From positions 1 to 64,000 of the forward strand of contig JAVBLG010000025.1 of NCBI GenBank assembly GCA_031553655.1: a stretch of DNA of 64,000 bases, written 5' to 3'. Origin of the DNA: JAVBLG01 sp031553655. Its GTDB lineage: Bacteria; Desulfobacterota; Desulfovibrionia; Desulfovibrionales; Desulfovibrionaceae. A program made the translations under genes and the position numbers. Under the pieces are notes generated by a model. It saw only the letters and a program-made list of their open reading frames with translations. It was not told where the DNA came from and searched no databases. This document shows positions 49,527-58,007 of this stretch, piece after piece; the first letter of the stretch is position 1; each line of letters starts with the position of its first letter.

Positions 49527-50027
49527 ATGAGTTCTTTTCCTCCTAGCCTTGGCCAACACTTCATAGTCAGCGCATGCCTATGCGGAATTTCATGCCGCTA
49601 TGACGGCAAAACTCAAACTGTGCCCTACCTGGCGGAACTTTACAAAAAGGGCATAGCCTTGCCGGTTTGCCCGGAAACAGCCGGAGGCCTGCCCACGCCA
49701 CGCATCCCCTGCGAATTGATAAATGGTCGCGCCATAACCCGCGATGGAGTGGATGTTACAGACGCTCTGCTTGCCGGTGCGGAAAAAATTTTAAAGCTGG
49801 CCAGTGAAAAATCCGTGCGCTTGGCCATATTGAAAGAAAAAAGCCCTTCATGCGGCAGCACCACAGTTTATGACGGCAGCTTCAGCGGGCGTATTATTTC
49901 GGGGCAGGGCCTGACCACCGCCCTGCTGCGCAAACGGGGCATACTGGTAATCAATGAACGGGTGTTCCGAAAAATGCTGAGGGCGGGGGTTGACGCTGGG
50001 GCTGATTTCTTCGATTTATTCCCTTAG
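49527..50027 (+). CDS. DUF523 family protein
   Basis: A conserved protein of 166 residues and unknown function. The hallmark SACLCGISCRYDGKTQ is near residue 14, followed by LPVCPETAGGLPTPRIPCEL and LAILKEKSPSCGSTTVYDG near 100. The conserved cysteines suggest a metal site or redox role. ATG at 49527 gives the normal N-terminus; a start 30 bases upstream would add ten residues. Convergent with glyA through a large two-way terminator. Confidence 0.9.
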   Translation: MSSFPPSLGQHFIVSACLCGISCRYDGKTQTVPYLAELYKKGIALPVCPETAGGLPTPRIPCELINGRAITRDGVDVTDALLAGAEKILKLASEKSVRLAILKEKSPSCGSTTVYDGSFSGRIISGQGLTTALLRKRGILVINERVFRKMLRAGVDAGADFFDLFP

Positions 50028-50106
50028 AGCATTTTAAGAATCAAATTGGGATAAATGCTCTGACGGCAATGAATAATTTAGAAAGCTAAATACTATAAGT
50101 GAAAGG

Positions 50107-50164
50107 GGGCCGCTTGCTAACCGGGGAACAGTAACTCTGTACAAACCCGGCCCGCAAGCGGCCC
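50107..50164. terminator. Two-way terminator between DUF523 and glyA
   Basis: Perfect 11-base stem GGGCCGCTTGC / GCAAGCGGCCC with an inner CCGGG / CCCGG arm. It lies between convergent genes. Confidence 0.8.
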
Positions 50165-50201
50165 TTGATTACCTTTAACGCCGATTAAAGGCGTCTTCTA
50201 T

Positions 50202-51446
50202 TTAATTACAATTGGCGAAAAGCGGATACTGCACCGCAAACTTTTGCACGTCCGCGCTGATTTCGGCCAGACGCGTTTCGTTCTTGTAGTTCTTCAGGGC
50301 ATCTATTATCCACCCGGCCACCTTTTCCATTTCCACTTCCTTCATGCCTCTGGTGGTCAGGGCGGCTGTGCCGATCCTGACGCCCGAGGTTACAAAGGGC
50401 GAGCGGGTTTCAAAGGGAACAGTGTTCTTGTTCACTGTAATGCCGGCCAGATCCAGAGCATGCTCGGCGTCCTTGCCGGTAATGTCCTGCTTGGTCAGGT
50501 CAACAAGCATCAGATGGTTGTCGGTGCCGCCTGACACCAGGTCGAAACCGGCGTCAACCAGATGGTTGGCCAGGGAGGCGGCGTTTTTGAGCACCTGCTT
50601 CTGATAACTCTTGAACAGCGGGCGCAGAGCTTCGCCAAAAGACACAGCTTTGGCCGCAATGGCGTGAATCAGCGGGCCCCCCTGAATGCCGGGGAAAATC
50701 TGGCTGTTCAGGGTCTTGCTCATTTCTTCTCCGGCTAAGATCATGCCGCCGCGCGGACCGCGCAGAGTTTTATGCGTGGTGGTGGTGATTATGTCGGCCA
50801 GACCTACCGGTGTGGGATGCACGCCTGCGGCCACAAGACCGGCTATGTGGGCCATATCCACGATGAATTTAGCCCCGACTTCGTCGGCGACTTTTTTAAA
50901 GCGATCAAAATCGATTATGCGGGCATAGGCACTGGCCCCGGCCACAATAGCCGCAGGCTTGTGCTTTTTGGCCAGGGCTTCAACTTCATCATAGTCGATG
51001 CGCCCGGTTTCCTTTACCACGCCGTATGGCACGATATTGTACAGCCGCCCCGAGAAGTTCACCGGGCTGCCGTGGGTCAAATGCCCGCCATGGGAAAGGT
51101 TCATGCCCAAGATGGTGTCACCCGGTTTGAGGCAGGCGAAGTACGCGGCCATATTGGCCTGTGAGCCGGAATGGGGCTGCACGTTCACATAATCGCAACC
51201 AAACAGTTCTTTAGCGCGGTCAATGGCCAGGTTTTCCGCTATGTCCACATATTCGCAACCGCCATAATAGCGTTTGCCCGGATAACCTTCGGCATATTTG
51301 TGGGTGAGAATGGACCCCAGGGCTTCGCGCACCGCCGGGGATACAAAATTTTCCGAGGCTATGAGTTCAAGCTTGCCGGTCTGGCGCCCGGCCTCGAGCC
51401 TGATTGCCCTTGCGACTTCCGGATCCTGAAGAGTGAGCTCATGCAT
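50202..51446 (-). CDS. glyA: Serine hydroxymethyltransferase
   Basis: PLP enzyme that converts serine and tetrahydrofolate to glycine and 5,10-methylene-THF; 414 residues. The start contains [20 protein letters not shown]. The substrate region [18 protein letters not shown] is present, and the PLP lysine is in [16 protein letters not shown]. It ends the DUF177-rpmF-plsX-fab operon, 40 bases after fabF. The same linkage is known in related sulfate reducers, although the link to fatty-acid synthesis is not functional in an obvious way. Confidence 0.97.
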   Translation of the reverse strand: MHELTLQDPEVARAIRLEAGRQTGKLELIASENFVSPAVREALGSILTHKYAEGYPGKRYYGGCEYVDIAENLAIDRAKELFGCDYVNVQPHSGSQANMAAYFACLKPGDTILGMNLSHGGHLTHGSPVNFSGRLYNIVPYGVVKETGRIDYDEVEALAKKHKPAAIVAGASAYARIIDFDRFKKVADEVGAKFIVDMAHIAGLVAAGVHPTPVGLADIITTTTHKTLRGPRGGMILAGEEMSKTLNSQIFPGIQGGPLIHAIAAKAVSFGEALRPLFKSYQKQVLKNAASLANHLVDAGFDLVSGGTDNHLMLVDLTKQDITGKDAEHALDLAGITVNKNTVPFETRSPFVTSGVRIGTAALTTRGMKEVEMEKVAGWIIDALKNYKNETRLAEISADVQKFAVQYPLFANCN

Positions 51447-51485
51447 GAGAATTTGCTCCTTTTATAAGGGGCTAAAATGGGGGTG

Positions 51486-52733
51486 TTAACCGTCCCAACG
51501 CTTGAATAAAATACTCGCGTTGGTTCCGCCAAAGCCAAACGAGTTGCACAGGGCATATTGACATTTAAGGCTCACGGACCCCCCGGAAAGATAGTCGAGA
51601 TCACATTCGGGATCGGGATTTTCGAGATTAATAGTACCCGGCAACACGCCTTCGTGAAGCGCCAATACGGAAAATACGCTCTCAAGCCCTCCGGCCCCGC
51701 CAAGCAGATGGCCGGTCATGGATTTGGTAGCGGAAATTTTCAAATTTTTCGCATGATTTTTGAAAACGGTCTTTATCGCCCTTGTTTCACAAAGATCATT
51801 CATGGGCGTTGACGTACCGTGAGCGTTGATATGCTCCACTTCCTCGGGAGCCACGCCGGCGTCATCAAGGGCATTTTTCATGGCCATGGCCATGCCTTCG
51901 CCGCTTTCATGCGGAGCGGTCATATGATAGGCGTCGGCCGTAGCCCCATAACCCACAATTTCCGCGTAAATTTTTGCGCCGCGCCTTTGTGCCCCTTCCA
52001 GGCTTTCCAGGAAGAGCATGCCGCCGCCTTCGCCGATGACAAAGCCGTCCCTGTTTTTATCAAAGGGACGCGAGGCTTTTTCCGGCAAATCATTGTGGGT
52101 GGCGCTCAAAGCCTTGAGTGAGGCAAAACCGGCCACAGCCAGAGGAGTTATGGTGGCTTCAATGCCGCCACTGACCATGGCGTCGCAACGTCCAAGCTGA
52201 ATTTCGCCCACAGCAGAGCCTATCGCATGGCAGCCCGAAGCGCAGGCCGAAGTGCTGACAATATTCGGCCCCTTGATTTTATTGAAAATAGAAATCTGGC
52301 CCGGCCCCATGTTGGAAATAAGCATGGGAACCAGAAAAGGAGATACCCTGGCCGGGCCCGCTTCAAGCAGTTTGGCATGATAGAATTCAATAGTGGAGAG
52401 ACCGCCAAGGCCTATGCCGAGAAAAACGCCGGTACGCCAAGTAGTTTCATCATTGATTTCATAACCGCAGGAGTCCAGCAACTCCTTGGCCGCAGCCACG
52501 GAGATCTGAGCGAAACGATCCATGCGTTTGGCCTGCTTGGCGCTCATAAAATCTTCCGGATCGAAATTTTTGATTTCACCGGCTATGCGGGCGTCAAATT
52601 TTTCAGCGTCAAAGAGCGTTATCGGGCCAATACCCGATTTCCCGGCAATCAAAGCTGACCAAGTGGATTCTACAGTTTTGCCCAAAGGGCTTATAGCGGA
52701 AATACCAGTAATAACAACGCGCTTCCGGGGCAT
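51486..52733 (-). CDS. fabF: 3-oxoacyl-ACP synthase II
   Basis: Condenses malonyl-ACP with acyl-ACP in chain elongation; 415 residues. The start MPRKRVVITGISAISPLGKT is canonical. The catalytic triad is seen as Cys in STSACASGCHAIGSAV, His in NAHGTSTPMNDL and His in SMTGHLLGGAGGLES. The ATG at 52733 is used because AGGAGG precedes it; a longer frame to 52820 runs through a hairpin. It follows acpP after 145 bases that contain an attenuator-like hairpin. Confidence 0.97.
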   Translation of the reverse strand: MPRKRVVITGISAISPLGKTVESTWSALIAGKSGIGPITLFDAEKFDARIAGEIKNFDPEDFMSAKQAKRMDRFAQISVAAAKELLDSCGYEINDETTWRTGVFLGIGLGGLSTIEFYHAKLLEAGPARVSPFLVPMLISNMGPGQISIFNKIKGPNIVSTSACASGCHAIGSAVGEIQLGRCDAMVSGGIEATITPLAVAGFASLKALSATHNDLPEKASRPFDKNRDGFVIGEGGGMLFLESLEGAQRRGAKIYAEIVGYGATADAYHMTAPHESGEGMAMAMKNALDDAGVAPEEVEHINAHGTSTPMNDLCETRAIKTVFKNHAKNLKISATKSMTGHLLGGAGGLESVFSVLALHEGVLPGTINLENPDPECDLDYLSGGSVSLKCQYALCNSFGFGGTNASILFKRWDG

Positions 52734-52773
52734 GCCCTGCCTCCTCTTCTCTCTATGAATTCTTGCTGTACCG

Positions 52774-52817
52774 GCGGTCTCCGGGCAAAAAGAGCACGTC
52801 TTTCGCCCGGAGCGCCG
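52774..52817 (-). terminator. Hairpin between acpP and fabF
   Basis: On the minus strand GCGG..CTCCGGGC / GCCCGGAG..CCGC with an inner AAAGA / TCTTT arm. There is no clear T tract after it, so it may be a partial terminator or processing site that lets acpP be made in excess of fabF. Confidence 0.45.
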
Positions 52818-52878
52818 CACAGTTCGGATTCAGAGCCCGCCCGCAAGGGAGCGCAGCGCCAAATCGTAAAATTGTGAA

Positions 52879-53112
52879 CTATTTCTTGTGAGTTTCAATA
52901 TAGCTGACGGCGTCTTTAACTTTGAGAATCTTCTGGGCGTCGTCATCGGCTATTTCAATATTAAATTCTTCTTCCATGGCCATGATCAGTTCGGTAAGAT
53001 CCAGGGAGTCGGCGCCAAGATCTTCCACAAAAGAAGCGTCGCCCACCACTTCGTCGGCAGACACGCCAAGCTGTTCCACAATAATATTCTTTACTTTTTC
53101 CTCAACAGACAT
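52879..53112 (-). CDS. acpP: Acyl carrier protein
   Basis: Carries growing acyl chains on a phosphopantetheine; 77 residues, acidic. The attachment serine is in [18 protein letters not shown], and [20 protein letters not shown] is the canonical start. ATG at 53112 is preceded by GGAGG in the leader. The open frame upstream to 53307 crosses a repeat-rich leader and is not coding. The 293-base gap to fabG may hold its own promoter, as usual for acpP. Confidence 0.96.
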   Translation of the reverse strand: MSVEEKVKNIIVEQLGVSADEVVGDASFVEDLGADSLDLTELIMAMEEEFNIEIADDDAQKILKVKDAVSYIETHKK

Positions 53113-53405
53113 AATCCCTCCAATTATATAACCACTGTAAAAATGTTCACTTTTTTTTGACGGAGATATTTCCGCTTTTGCCGTAAAGGCTTCCTCAAAA
53201 AACGTCGATTGAAAAAAATTTGAGCAAAAAAACTTTCTGACGCAGGCAGAGGACAAAAGGACCTCAATGCCGACCGAAGAAATGCGGGATATTTTTTTGT
53301 CTGGCAAGGCGGAAAGCTTTTTTACGATAGGAGTGTATTCTTATCATACTCGACTTGAGTAAAAAAGCGCTTCCAACGCCGCCAGACGGAAAAAGAGTCC
53401 GCATT
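53113..53405. other. fabG-acpP gap with repeat elements
   Basis: No gene is seen in 293 bases. It holds A/T-rich half-palindromes (53190-53240), a TGACGCAGGC motif (53238-53247) shared with 41473-41482, and the palindromic repeat at 53299-53387. Confidence 0.6.
53299..53387. repeat. Dispersed palindromic repeat, copy 2
   Basis: Arms GTCTGGC / GCCAGAC, then GGAAAGCTTTTTTAC / GTAAAAAAGCGCTTCC around a core GGAGTGTATTC..CATACTCGAC. Core and stem match the element at 41473-41553 in opposite orientation. In the fabG-acpP direction it could terminate fabG. Confidence 0.7.
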
Positions 53406-54155
53406 TCAACAGTACATGCCGCCATTAACGGCAATAACCTGCCCCGTAATATACGCGGCTCTTTCCGAGGCCAGAAAAGCCACTGTTTCGGCCACATCTT
53501 CCGGCCGGGCGGCGCGCTTCAGGGGGATGGCCTCCAGATAAGCCTTAAGAACATCCGCGGGCAGAGCGGCAGTCATGTCCGTTTCCACAAAGCCGGGGGT
53601 TACGGCATTTACTGTAATTCCGCGTCCGGCCAATTCTTTGGCCGCGCTTTTGGTCAGCCCCAACAGACCGGCCTTAGCAGCGCTGTAATTGGCCTGACCG
53701 GCATTGCCCATTTGTCCCACCACCGAAGATATGTTGATGATGCGGCCCTGGCGGCGCTTTATCATAATTTTGGCGGCTTCGCGCAGGCATATGAAGGACC
53801 CGCGCAGGTTCACCCTGATCACGTCGTCAAAATCCGAGTCTTTCATCCGCAAAATAAGGCCGTCTTTGGTGATTCCGGCATTGTTGACCAGAACGGCCAG
53901 ATCGAATTTATCCTTTATTTCCGAAGCAAAAAAAGAGCTTATGGCTTCGCCGTCACCTACATCGAGCTTAAAAGCCCTGGCTCGGCCTCCGGATTTTTCA
54001 ATTTCGGCCACAACGCCCATGGCCTCTTCCGGGCGGCTGACATAGGTAAGCAAAACCTCAAAACCGTCTCTGGCCAGAGCCAGAGCAGTGCATTTTCCTA
54101 TGCCCCGTGAGGCCCCGGTAACCAAAGCTGCCGGTAATTGGCTGGATTGATTCAT
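53406..54155 (-). CDS. fabG: 3-oxoacyl-ACP reductase
   Basis: NADPH-dependent short-chain dehydrogenase of the fatty-acid cycle; 249 residues. GASRGIGKCTALALARDGFE is the cofactor motif. NNAGITKDGLILRMKDSDFD follows, then the catalytic serine in ISSVVGQMGNAGQANYSAAK with tyrosine and lysine in YSAAK. The C-terminus ITGQVIAVNGGMYC is canonical. It lies 36 bases after fabH in the same operon. Confidence 0.96.
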   Translation of the reverse strand: MNQSSQLPAALVTGASRGIGKCTALALARDGFEVLLTYVSRPEEAMGVVAEIEKSGGRARAFKLDVGDGEAISSFFASEIKDKFDLAVLVNNAGITKDGLILRMKDSDFDDVIRVNLRGSFICLREAAKIMIKRRQGRIINISSVVGQMGNAGQANYSAAKAGLLGLTKSAAKELAGRGITVNAVTPGFVETDMTAALPADVLKAYLEAIPLKRAARPEDVAETVAFLASERAAYITGQVIAVNGGMYC

Positions 54156-54191
54156 TGTAAGCTCACAATCTTTATTTATATCTTTATAACA

Positions 54192-55178
54192 TCAAAATTG
54201 CAACAAACCCGCTCCCCAGGTCAAACCGCCGCCAACAGCGACAACAAGCGCTTTCGTGCCCGGCGCAATGCGGCCTTGAGCCATGGCGTCAACCAGGGCA
54301 ATGGGCACCGAGGCCGAAGAAGTATTGCCGTGATCGCCCACATTCATAAAAATTTTATCGCTACCAAAGCCCAGACGCTGGCCCACGGCTTCAATAATGC
54401 GCGAATTAGCCTGATGGGGCACAAAAAGATCCACATCGGCAACGGCAAGGGAGCGACGTTCCAAAACTTCGCGGCAAGAAGCCGTCATACAGCGCACTGC
54501 CTGACGATATACTTCCTGCCCCTGCATATGGACGAAAAAATCTTCCCCCACTGCTGAGCCGGGTTCATAAGCACGTAAGGTTCCGCCGCCGATAGTAATA
54601 AGCTGGTTGAAAGAACCGTCGCTTTTGCAGATAACATCAAGCAGCGCTGCTTTGCCAGCTTCGGCGCGTCCGTCAATAACCGCGGCTCCGGCCCCATCGC
54701 CGAAAAGCACACAGGTATTTCTGTCTTTCCAGTTTATGCGCCGGGAAAGGGCCTCGGAGCAAACCAGCAGAATACGCGCATCTTCATCGCCGGTCAGAAG
54801 GGCCTGGGCCAGCTTGAGCCCGTATAAAAAGCCGGAGCAGGCGGCATTGAAGTCAAAGGCCATAACCGGACCCATGCCCAGCCTGCCCGCAATCATGGCC
54901 GACACCGACGGGCAAAGATAGTCGCCGGTGCAGGTGCCGGTAAGCACATGGGTAAAAGACTCAGGGGCAAAACCAGACTCGTCGATAGCCCGGCGCGCGG
55001 CCTCAAAGGCGATATCAGAGTTGTTTTCTCCCGGCGCCAGGATGTGGCGACGCCTTATACCCGTTCTGGAAACGATCCATTCATCGCTGGTGTCCACCAT
55101 TGAAGACAGATCGTCATTGCTCAGGATTCCAGGGGGCGAATAAGCGCCCAGAGCTTTTATGCGGCAGGAACTCTTCAT
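54192..55178 (-). CDS. fabH: 3-oxoacyl-ACP synthase III
   Basis: Starts fatty-acid synthesis by condensing acetyl-CoA with malonyl-ACP; 328 residues. The nucleophile cysteine is in FDFNAACSGFLYGLKLAQAL, the histidine in DLFVPHQANSRIIEAVGQRL, and asparagine in MNVGDHGNTSSASVPIALVD. ATG at 55178 gives the family start (MKSSCRIKALGAYSP); the longer frame to 55214 is not family sequence. The ribosome-binding site is weak, so coupling to plsX, 87 bases upstream, is likely. Confidence 0.96.
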   Translation of the reverse strand: MKSSCRIKALGAYSPPGILSNDDLSSMVDTSDEWIVSRTGIRRRHILAPGENNSDIAFEAARRAIDESGFAPESFTHVLTGTCTGDYLCPSVSAMIAGRLGMGPVMAFDFNAACSGFLYGLKLAQALLTGDEDARILLVCSEALSRRINWKDRNTCVLFGDGAGAAVIDGRAEAGKAALLDVICKSDGSFNQLITIGGGTLRAYEPGSAVGEDFFVHMQGQEVYRQAVRCMTASCREVLERRSLAVADVDLFVPHQANSRIIEAVGQRLGFGSDKIFMNVGDHGNTSSASVPIALVDAMAQGRIAPGTKALVVAVGGGLTWGAGLLQF

Positions 55179-55265
55179 TGTTGCATCACCCAAATTATTG
55201 GCAAACCCCACCACAAAAAACTAATGCGCCAGACGCAGGGGTTAAGGATTATTTTCCGGGAGACG

Positions 55266-56303
55266 CTAAACCGCCCGGCTGAAGCGAGTGAGTTCTTCGT
55301 TGGCGATAATGGATTCCCTAAGGAAGTTATTGGTGCCTTTTTCCACAAAGGAAGCGCCCATGAGCACGGCATTACACATGGCCTTGGAATTGGAACGGCC
55401 GTGGCAGACAATGACCAATCCCTCAATGCCCAAAAGCGGCGCGCCGCCGATTTCGGCATAGTCCACTGTTTTGGCCAGACGCCTGAAAGCCCCTTTAAGC
55501 AGAATGCCGCCAAGTTGATACAGAATATCGGTGTAAATTTCTTTTTTCAATATTCTGATCAGGGCGCTGGAAAGGCCTTCGCTCATTTTTACAACAACAT
55601 TGCCCACAAAACCGTCACAAACCACAACATCCACCTCTCCGGTGAAAATGTCGCGGCCTTCGGCATTGCCCACAAAGTTGACGTTTTTGGCCATCTTAAG
55701 AAGCTCGTAGGCTTCCTTTACCTGATTGTTGCCTTTGCCTTCTTCTTCGCCAATGCTCAAAAGGCTCACTCTGGGAGAGGGATAACCCAGCAGATCGCGG
55801 GCAAAGGCCGAACCCATCAACCCGAACTGAAACAGGTGATAAGGACGGCAATCCACATTGGCCCCGGAGTCCACAATAACCACGGGGTTGCGTTCGGTAG
55901 GCAGCAAAGCGGCAAGCGTGGGGCGCTCCACACCGGCTATACGCCCCATAATGAACATACCACAAGCCACCGAAGCCCCGGAATGCCCAGCGCTCACCAC
56001 TCCGTCGGCCGCCCCCTCTTTTACCAGGCGGCAGGCCACCTGTATGGAAGAGTTTTTCTTACGGCGCAGAATGTCCGAAGGCTTTTCGTTCATATGCACC
56101 ACCTCGGGCGCATGAACAATGCTGTAGTCGGCTCCTTCAAGATTGAGGGTGAAAAGCACCTCTTCAACTTTGGGCTTGTCGCCAACCAGCAGAACCTTGA
56201 TATTACGCTCGCGGGCGGCCTTGATGGCTCCCGGCACCACCACGGCGGGACCGAAGTCTCCGCCCATGGCGTCTACGGCTATAATGGGGCAATCGGCGGG
56301 CAC
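55266..56303 (-). CDS. plsX: Phosphate acyltransferase PlsX
   Basis: Makes acyl-phosphate from acyl-ACP for the PlsY route to phospholipids; 345 residues. Family motifs: IIAVDAMGGDFGPAVVVPGA at the start, HAPEVVHMNEKP, GAAQ-type SAGHSGASVACGMFIMGRI, and VVVCDGFVGNVVVKMSEG. The start is a GTG at 56303, four bases after the rpmF stop, and no in-frame ATG is nearer the family start. Tight spacing implies co-translation with rpmF. Confidence 0.95.
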   Translation of the reverse strand: MPADCPIIAVDAMGGDFGPAVVVPGAIKAARERNIKVLLVGDKPKVEEVLFTLNLEGADYSIVHAPEVVHMNEKPSDILRRKKNSSIQVACRLVKEGAADGVVSAGHSGASVACGMFIMGRIAGVERPTLAALLPTERNPVVIVDSGANVDCRPYHLFQFGLMGSAFARDLLGYPSPRVSLLSIGEEEGKGNNQVKEAYELLKMAKNVNFVGNAEGRDIFTGEVDVVVCDGFVGNVVVKMSEGLSSALIRILKKEIYTDILYQLGGILLKGAFRRLAKTVDYAEIGGAPLLGIEGLVIVCHGRSNSKAMCNAVLMGASFVEKGTNNFLRESIIANEELTRFSRAV

Positions 56304-56307
56304 GGAA

Positions 56308-56496
56308 TCATTTTTCCTCTTCAGCAGCCTTGATCACAATCTTGCGGCCCTTGTATTCGCCGCAGGAGGGGCAAACGCTGTGCGGCACAGTGGGCTCGCC
56401 GCAGCTGCAGTTGACTATGGTGGGCAGAGCCACGCGATCGTGCGACCTGCGCATGCCCTTTCTGGAGCGGGATTTTTTGGTTTGTTGAACAGCCAT
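56308..56496 (-). CDS. rpmF: 50S ribosomal protein L32
   Basis: A small ribosomal subunit protein of 62 residues. The basic start AVQQTKKSRSRKGMRRSHDR is canonical. It is the zinc-binding form, with CSCGEP and CPSCGEYKGRKI supplying four cysteines. ATG at 56496 follows CAGGAG. Its place between the DUF177 gene and plsX is conserved in many bacteria. Confidence 0.96.
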   Translation of the reverse strand: MAVQQTKKSRSRKGMRRSHDRVALPTIVNCSCGEPTVPHSVCPSCGEYKGRKIVIKAAEEEK

Positions 56497-56614
56497 TTCA
56501 TTCTCCTGATTTATGCCGGGCCGCGAAGCTCGACTTTCGAGCAGCGGGTAAATGTCCGACGCAAAACCGTCGCCGCTGCCCGGATATTTTTAATTACTAA
56601 AATATTTACTTTTT

Positions 56615-57154
56615 CTAGTGCTTTACAATTACCCCGCGCAAAGGGGCAAGGCGTGGATCTTCCTCGCGCTTTTTGCAATTGCAAGCCACATTATTAAGAT
56701 TTGCCCCACATATCGGGCAAAGCCCCCGGCAATCGGCTCCGCATAGCGGCTTCACCGGCAGGGACAGAATAAATTCTTCCCAGCCCAGCGCGCCCGTGTC
56801 AAGAACAAGCGAGCCGTCTTCGGCCGATATCAGCCCGGCGTCCGATTCCGCTGCGTATTTGCCGTCAGCGGCAAGCTCGGGCGTAGGCTCAAAATTTTCA
56901 AAATCGTGGTTGATATTCACTACGGCTTCTTCCGCGCAACGATCGCATGGCAAGGCCACCTTACCGTGCAAACGACCGCGCAAAAGGTATCCGTCGCCTC
57001 CCGGCAGGATAAAAACTTCCAGCTTGAGCGGTTCCACCACGCGAACGCCCATCTTGAATTCCGCAATGGGGCCTTCCCATACGGACTGCTCGTCAAAAAC
57101 GGCATTCAGCCCCTCGGCGGGCATATTGTCCAGAGAAAATTTATTGCCGTTCAT
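56615..57154 (-). CDS. DUF177 (YceD-like) protein
   Basis: A protein of 179 residues linked to 23S rRNA processing in other bacteria and almost always next to rpmF. The N-terminal domain contains LEVFILPGGDGYLLRGRLHG and LPCDRCAEEAVV with a CxxC. The C-terminal region has LCGADCRGLCPICGANLNNV followed by a further pair in ACNCKK, probably a zinc site. It is the first gene of the lipid operon on the minus strand, 118 bases before rpmF. Confidence 0.9.
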   Translation of the reverse strand: MNGNKFSLDNMPAEGLNAVFDEQSVWEGPIAEFKMGVRVVEPLKLEVFILPGGDGYLLRGRLHGKVALPCDRCAEEAVVNINHDFENFEPTPELAADGKYAAESDAGLISAEDGSLVLDTGALGWEEFILSLPVKPLCGADCRGLCPICGANLNNVACNCKKREEDPRLAPLRGVIVKH

Positions 57155-57465
57155 CTATAACAAAACCTCGCAAGCTTCTGGCGTTGATTCCGTCAACAGA
57201 CCGTAAGCCGATAGTTTTTATCCTCAGCGTGCGCTCATGTCAATATCCGCCGCACCGACAATGCGGATATTTGCCGGAACAAGTCGGCCGAGCAGGAAAA
57301 TATATTAAAAATGCCGTCCACATTTACCGGGCATTAACGGAATTTTTGCCGCCAGGAAATCATATACTATCTAAACGTGATCTTGTATACATCAAAAAAA
57401 TGACTTATATTTGAAGCACAGCGGACATGATCGCCAAAACAGAAAATTTAGCGAGGAGCAGAACC
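57155..57465. other. Divergent promoter region between DUF177 and the UspA gene
   Basis: There is no gene in 311 bases. A 9-base perfect inverted repeat AATATCCGC / GCGGATATT (57242-57250 and 57263-57271) with a 12-base spacer could be an operator or hairpin. The rest is AT-rich. Confidence 0.5.
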
Positions 57466-57918
57466 ATGCCGGAAATAAAGAAGATCCTTTGTGCGGTAGA
57501 CCTTTCCGAACACAGCAAAATGGTGGCCTCATACGCGACAAGCCTCGCCCAAGCCACCGGAGCGAGCATAACCGTGGTTTATACCGCGCCTTCCTTGAGC
57601 CAGTATGTAGGTTTCCACGTGCCGCCCAACACCATTGAAAACTTCGTAGGCGAAATAGTTTCCGGTGCGGAAAAATCCATGGACGCATTTATAGCCGAAA
57701 ATTTCCCCGGTGTGGAGGCCAAGGGCCAGATTCTGGTGGGTTACGCCGCCGAGGAAATACTCAACCGGGCCGAAGAGGAAAAAGCCGACATGGTCATCAT
57801 GGGCACCCACGGCCGCAAGGGCATCGACCGCATTCTTTTCGGTTCCGTGGCTGAAAAGGTGGTAAAAAACGCCAAGCAACCGGTTCTTACCATCAGGCCC
57901 AAGGCCCCCGCCGAATAA
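57466..57918 (+). CDS. Universal stress protein, UspA family
   Basis: A stress-responsive ATP-binding protein of 150 residues with an alpha/beta fold. The start MPEIKKILCAVDLSEHSKMV is canonical. The nucleotide-binding loop is MGTHGRKGIDRILFGSVAEK near residue 118, matching Gx2Gx9G(S/T), so ATP binding is expected. ATG at 57466 is chosen for GAGGAG 8 bases upstream. Monocistronic with its own terminator. Confidence 0.94.
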   Translation: MPEIKKILCAVDLSEHSKMVASYATSLAQATGASITVVYTAPSLSQYVGFHVPPNTIENFVGEIVSGAEKSMDAFIAENFPGVEAKGQILVGYAAEEILNRAEEEKADMVIMGTHGRKGIDRILFGSVAEKVVKNAKQPVLTIRPKAPAE

Positions 57919-57941
57919 GAGCGCCTGCCAACTCCAAAACC

Positions 57942-57985
57942 AAAGCTGTTTCCAGGGCTTTTAACGGCCCCGGAAACAGCTTTTA
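57942..57985 (+). terminator. Terminator after the UspA gene
   Basis: Arms AAAGCTGTTTCC / GGAAACAGCTTT with an inner GGG / CCC, then TTTTA. Confidence 0.85.
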
Positions 57986-58007
57986 GTATGTAAATCGGGA
58001 TAAATTC

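Noticed and set aside
53113..53307. Longer N-terminus for acyl carrier protein
   Set aside because: ACP is about 77 residues, and the ATG at 53112 has a good ribosome-binding site; the upstream frame crosses repeats.
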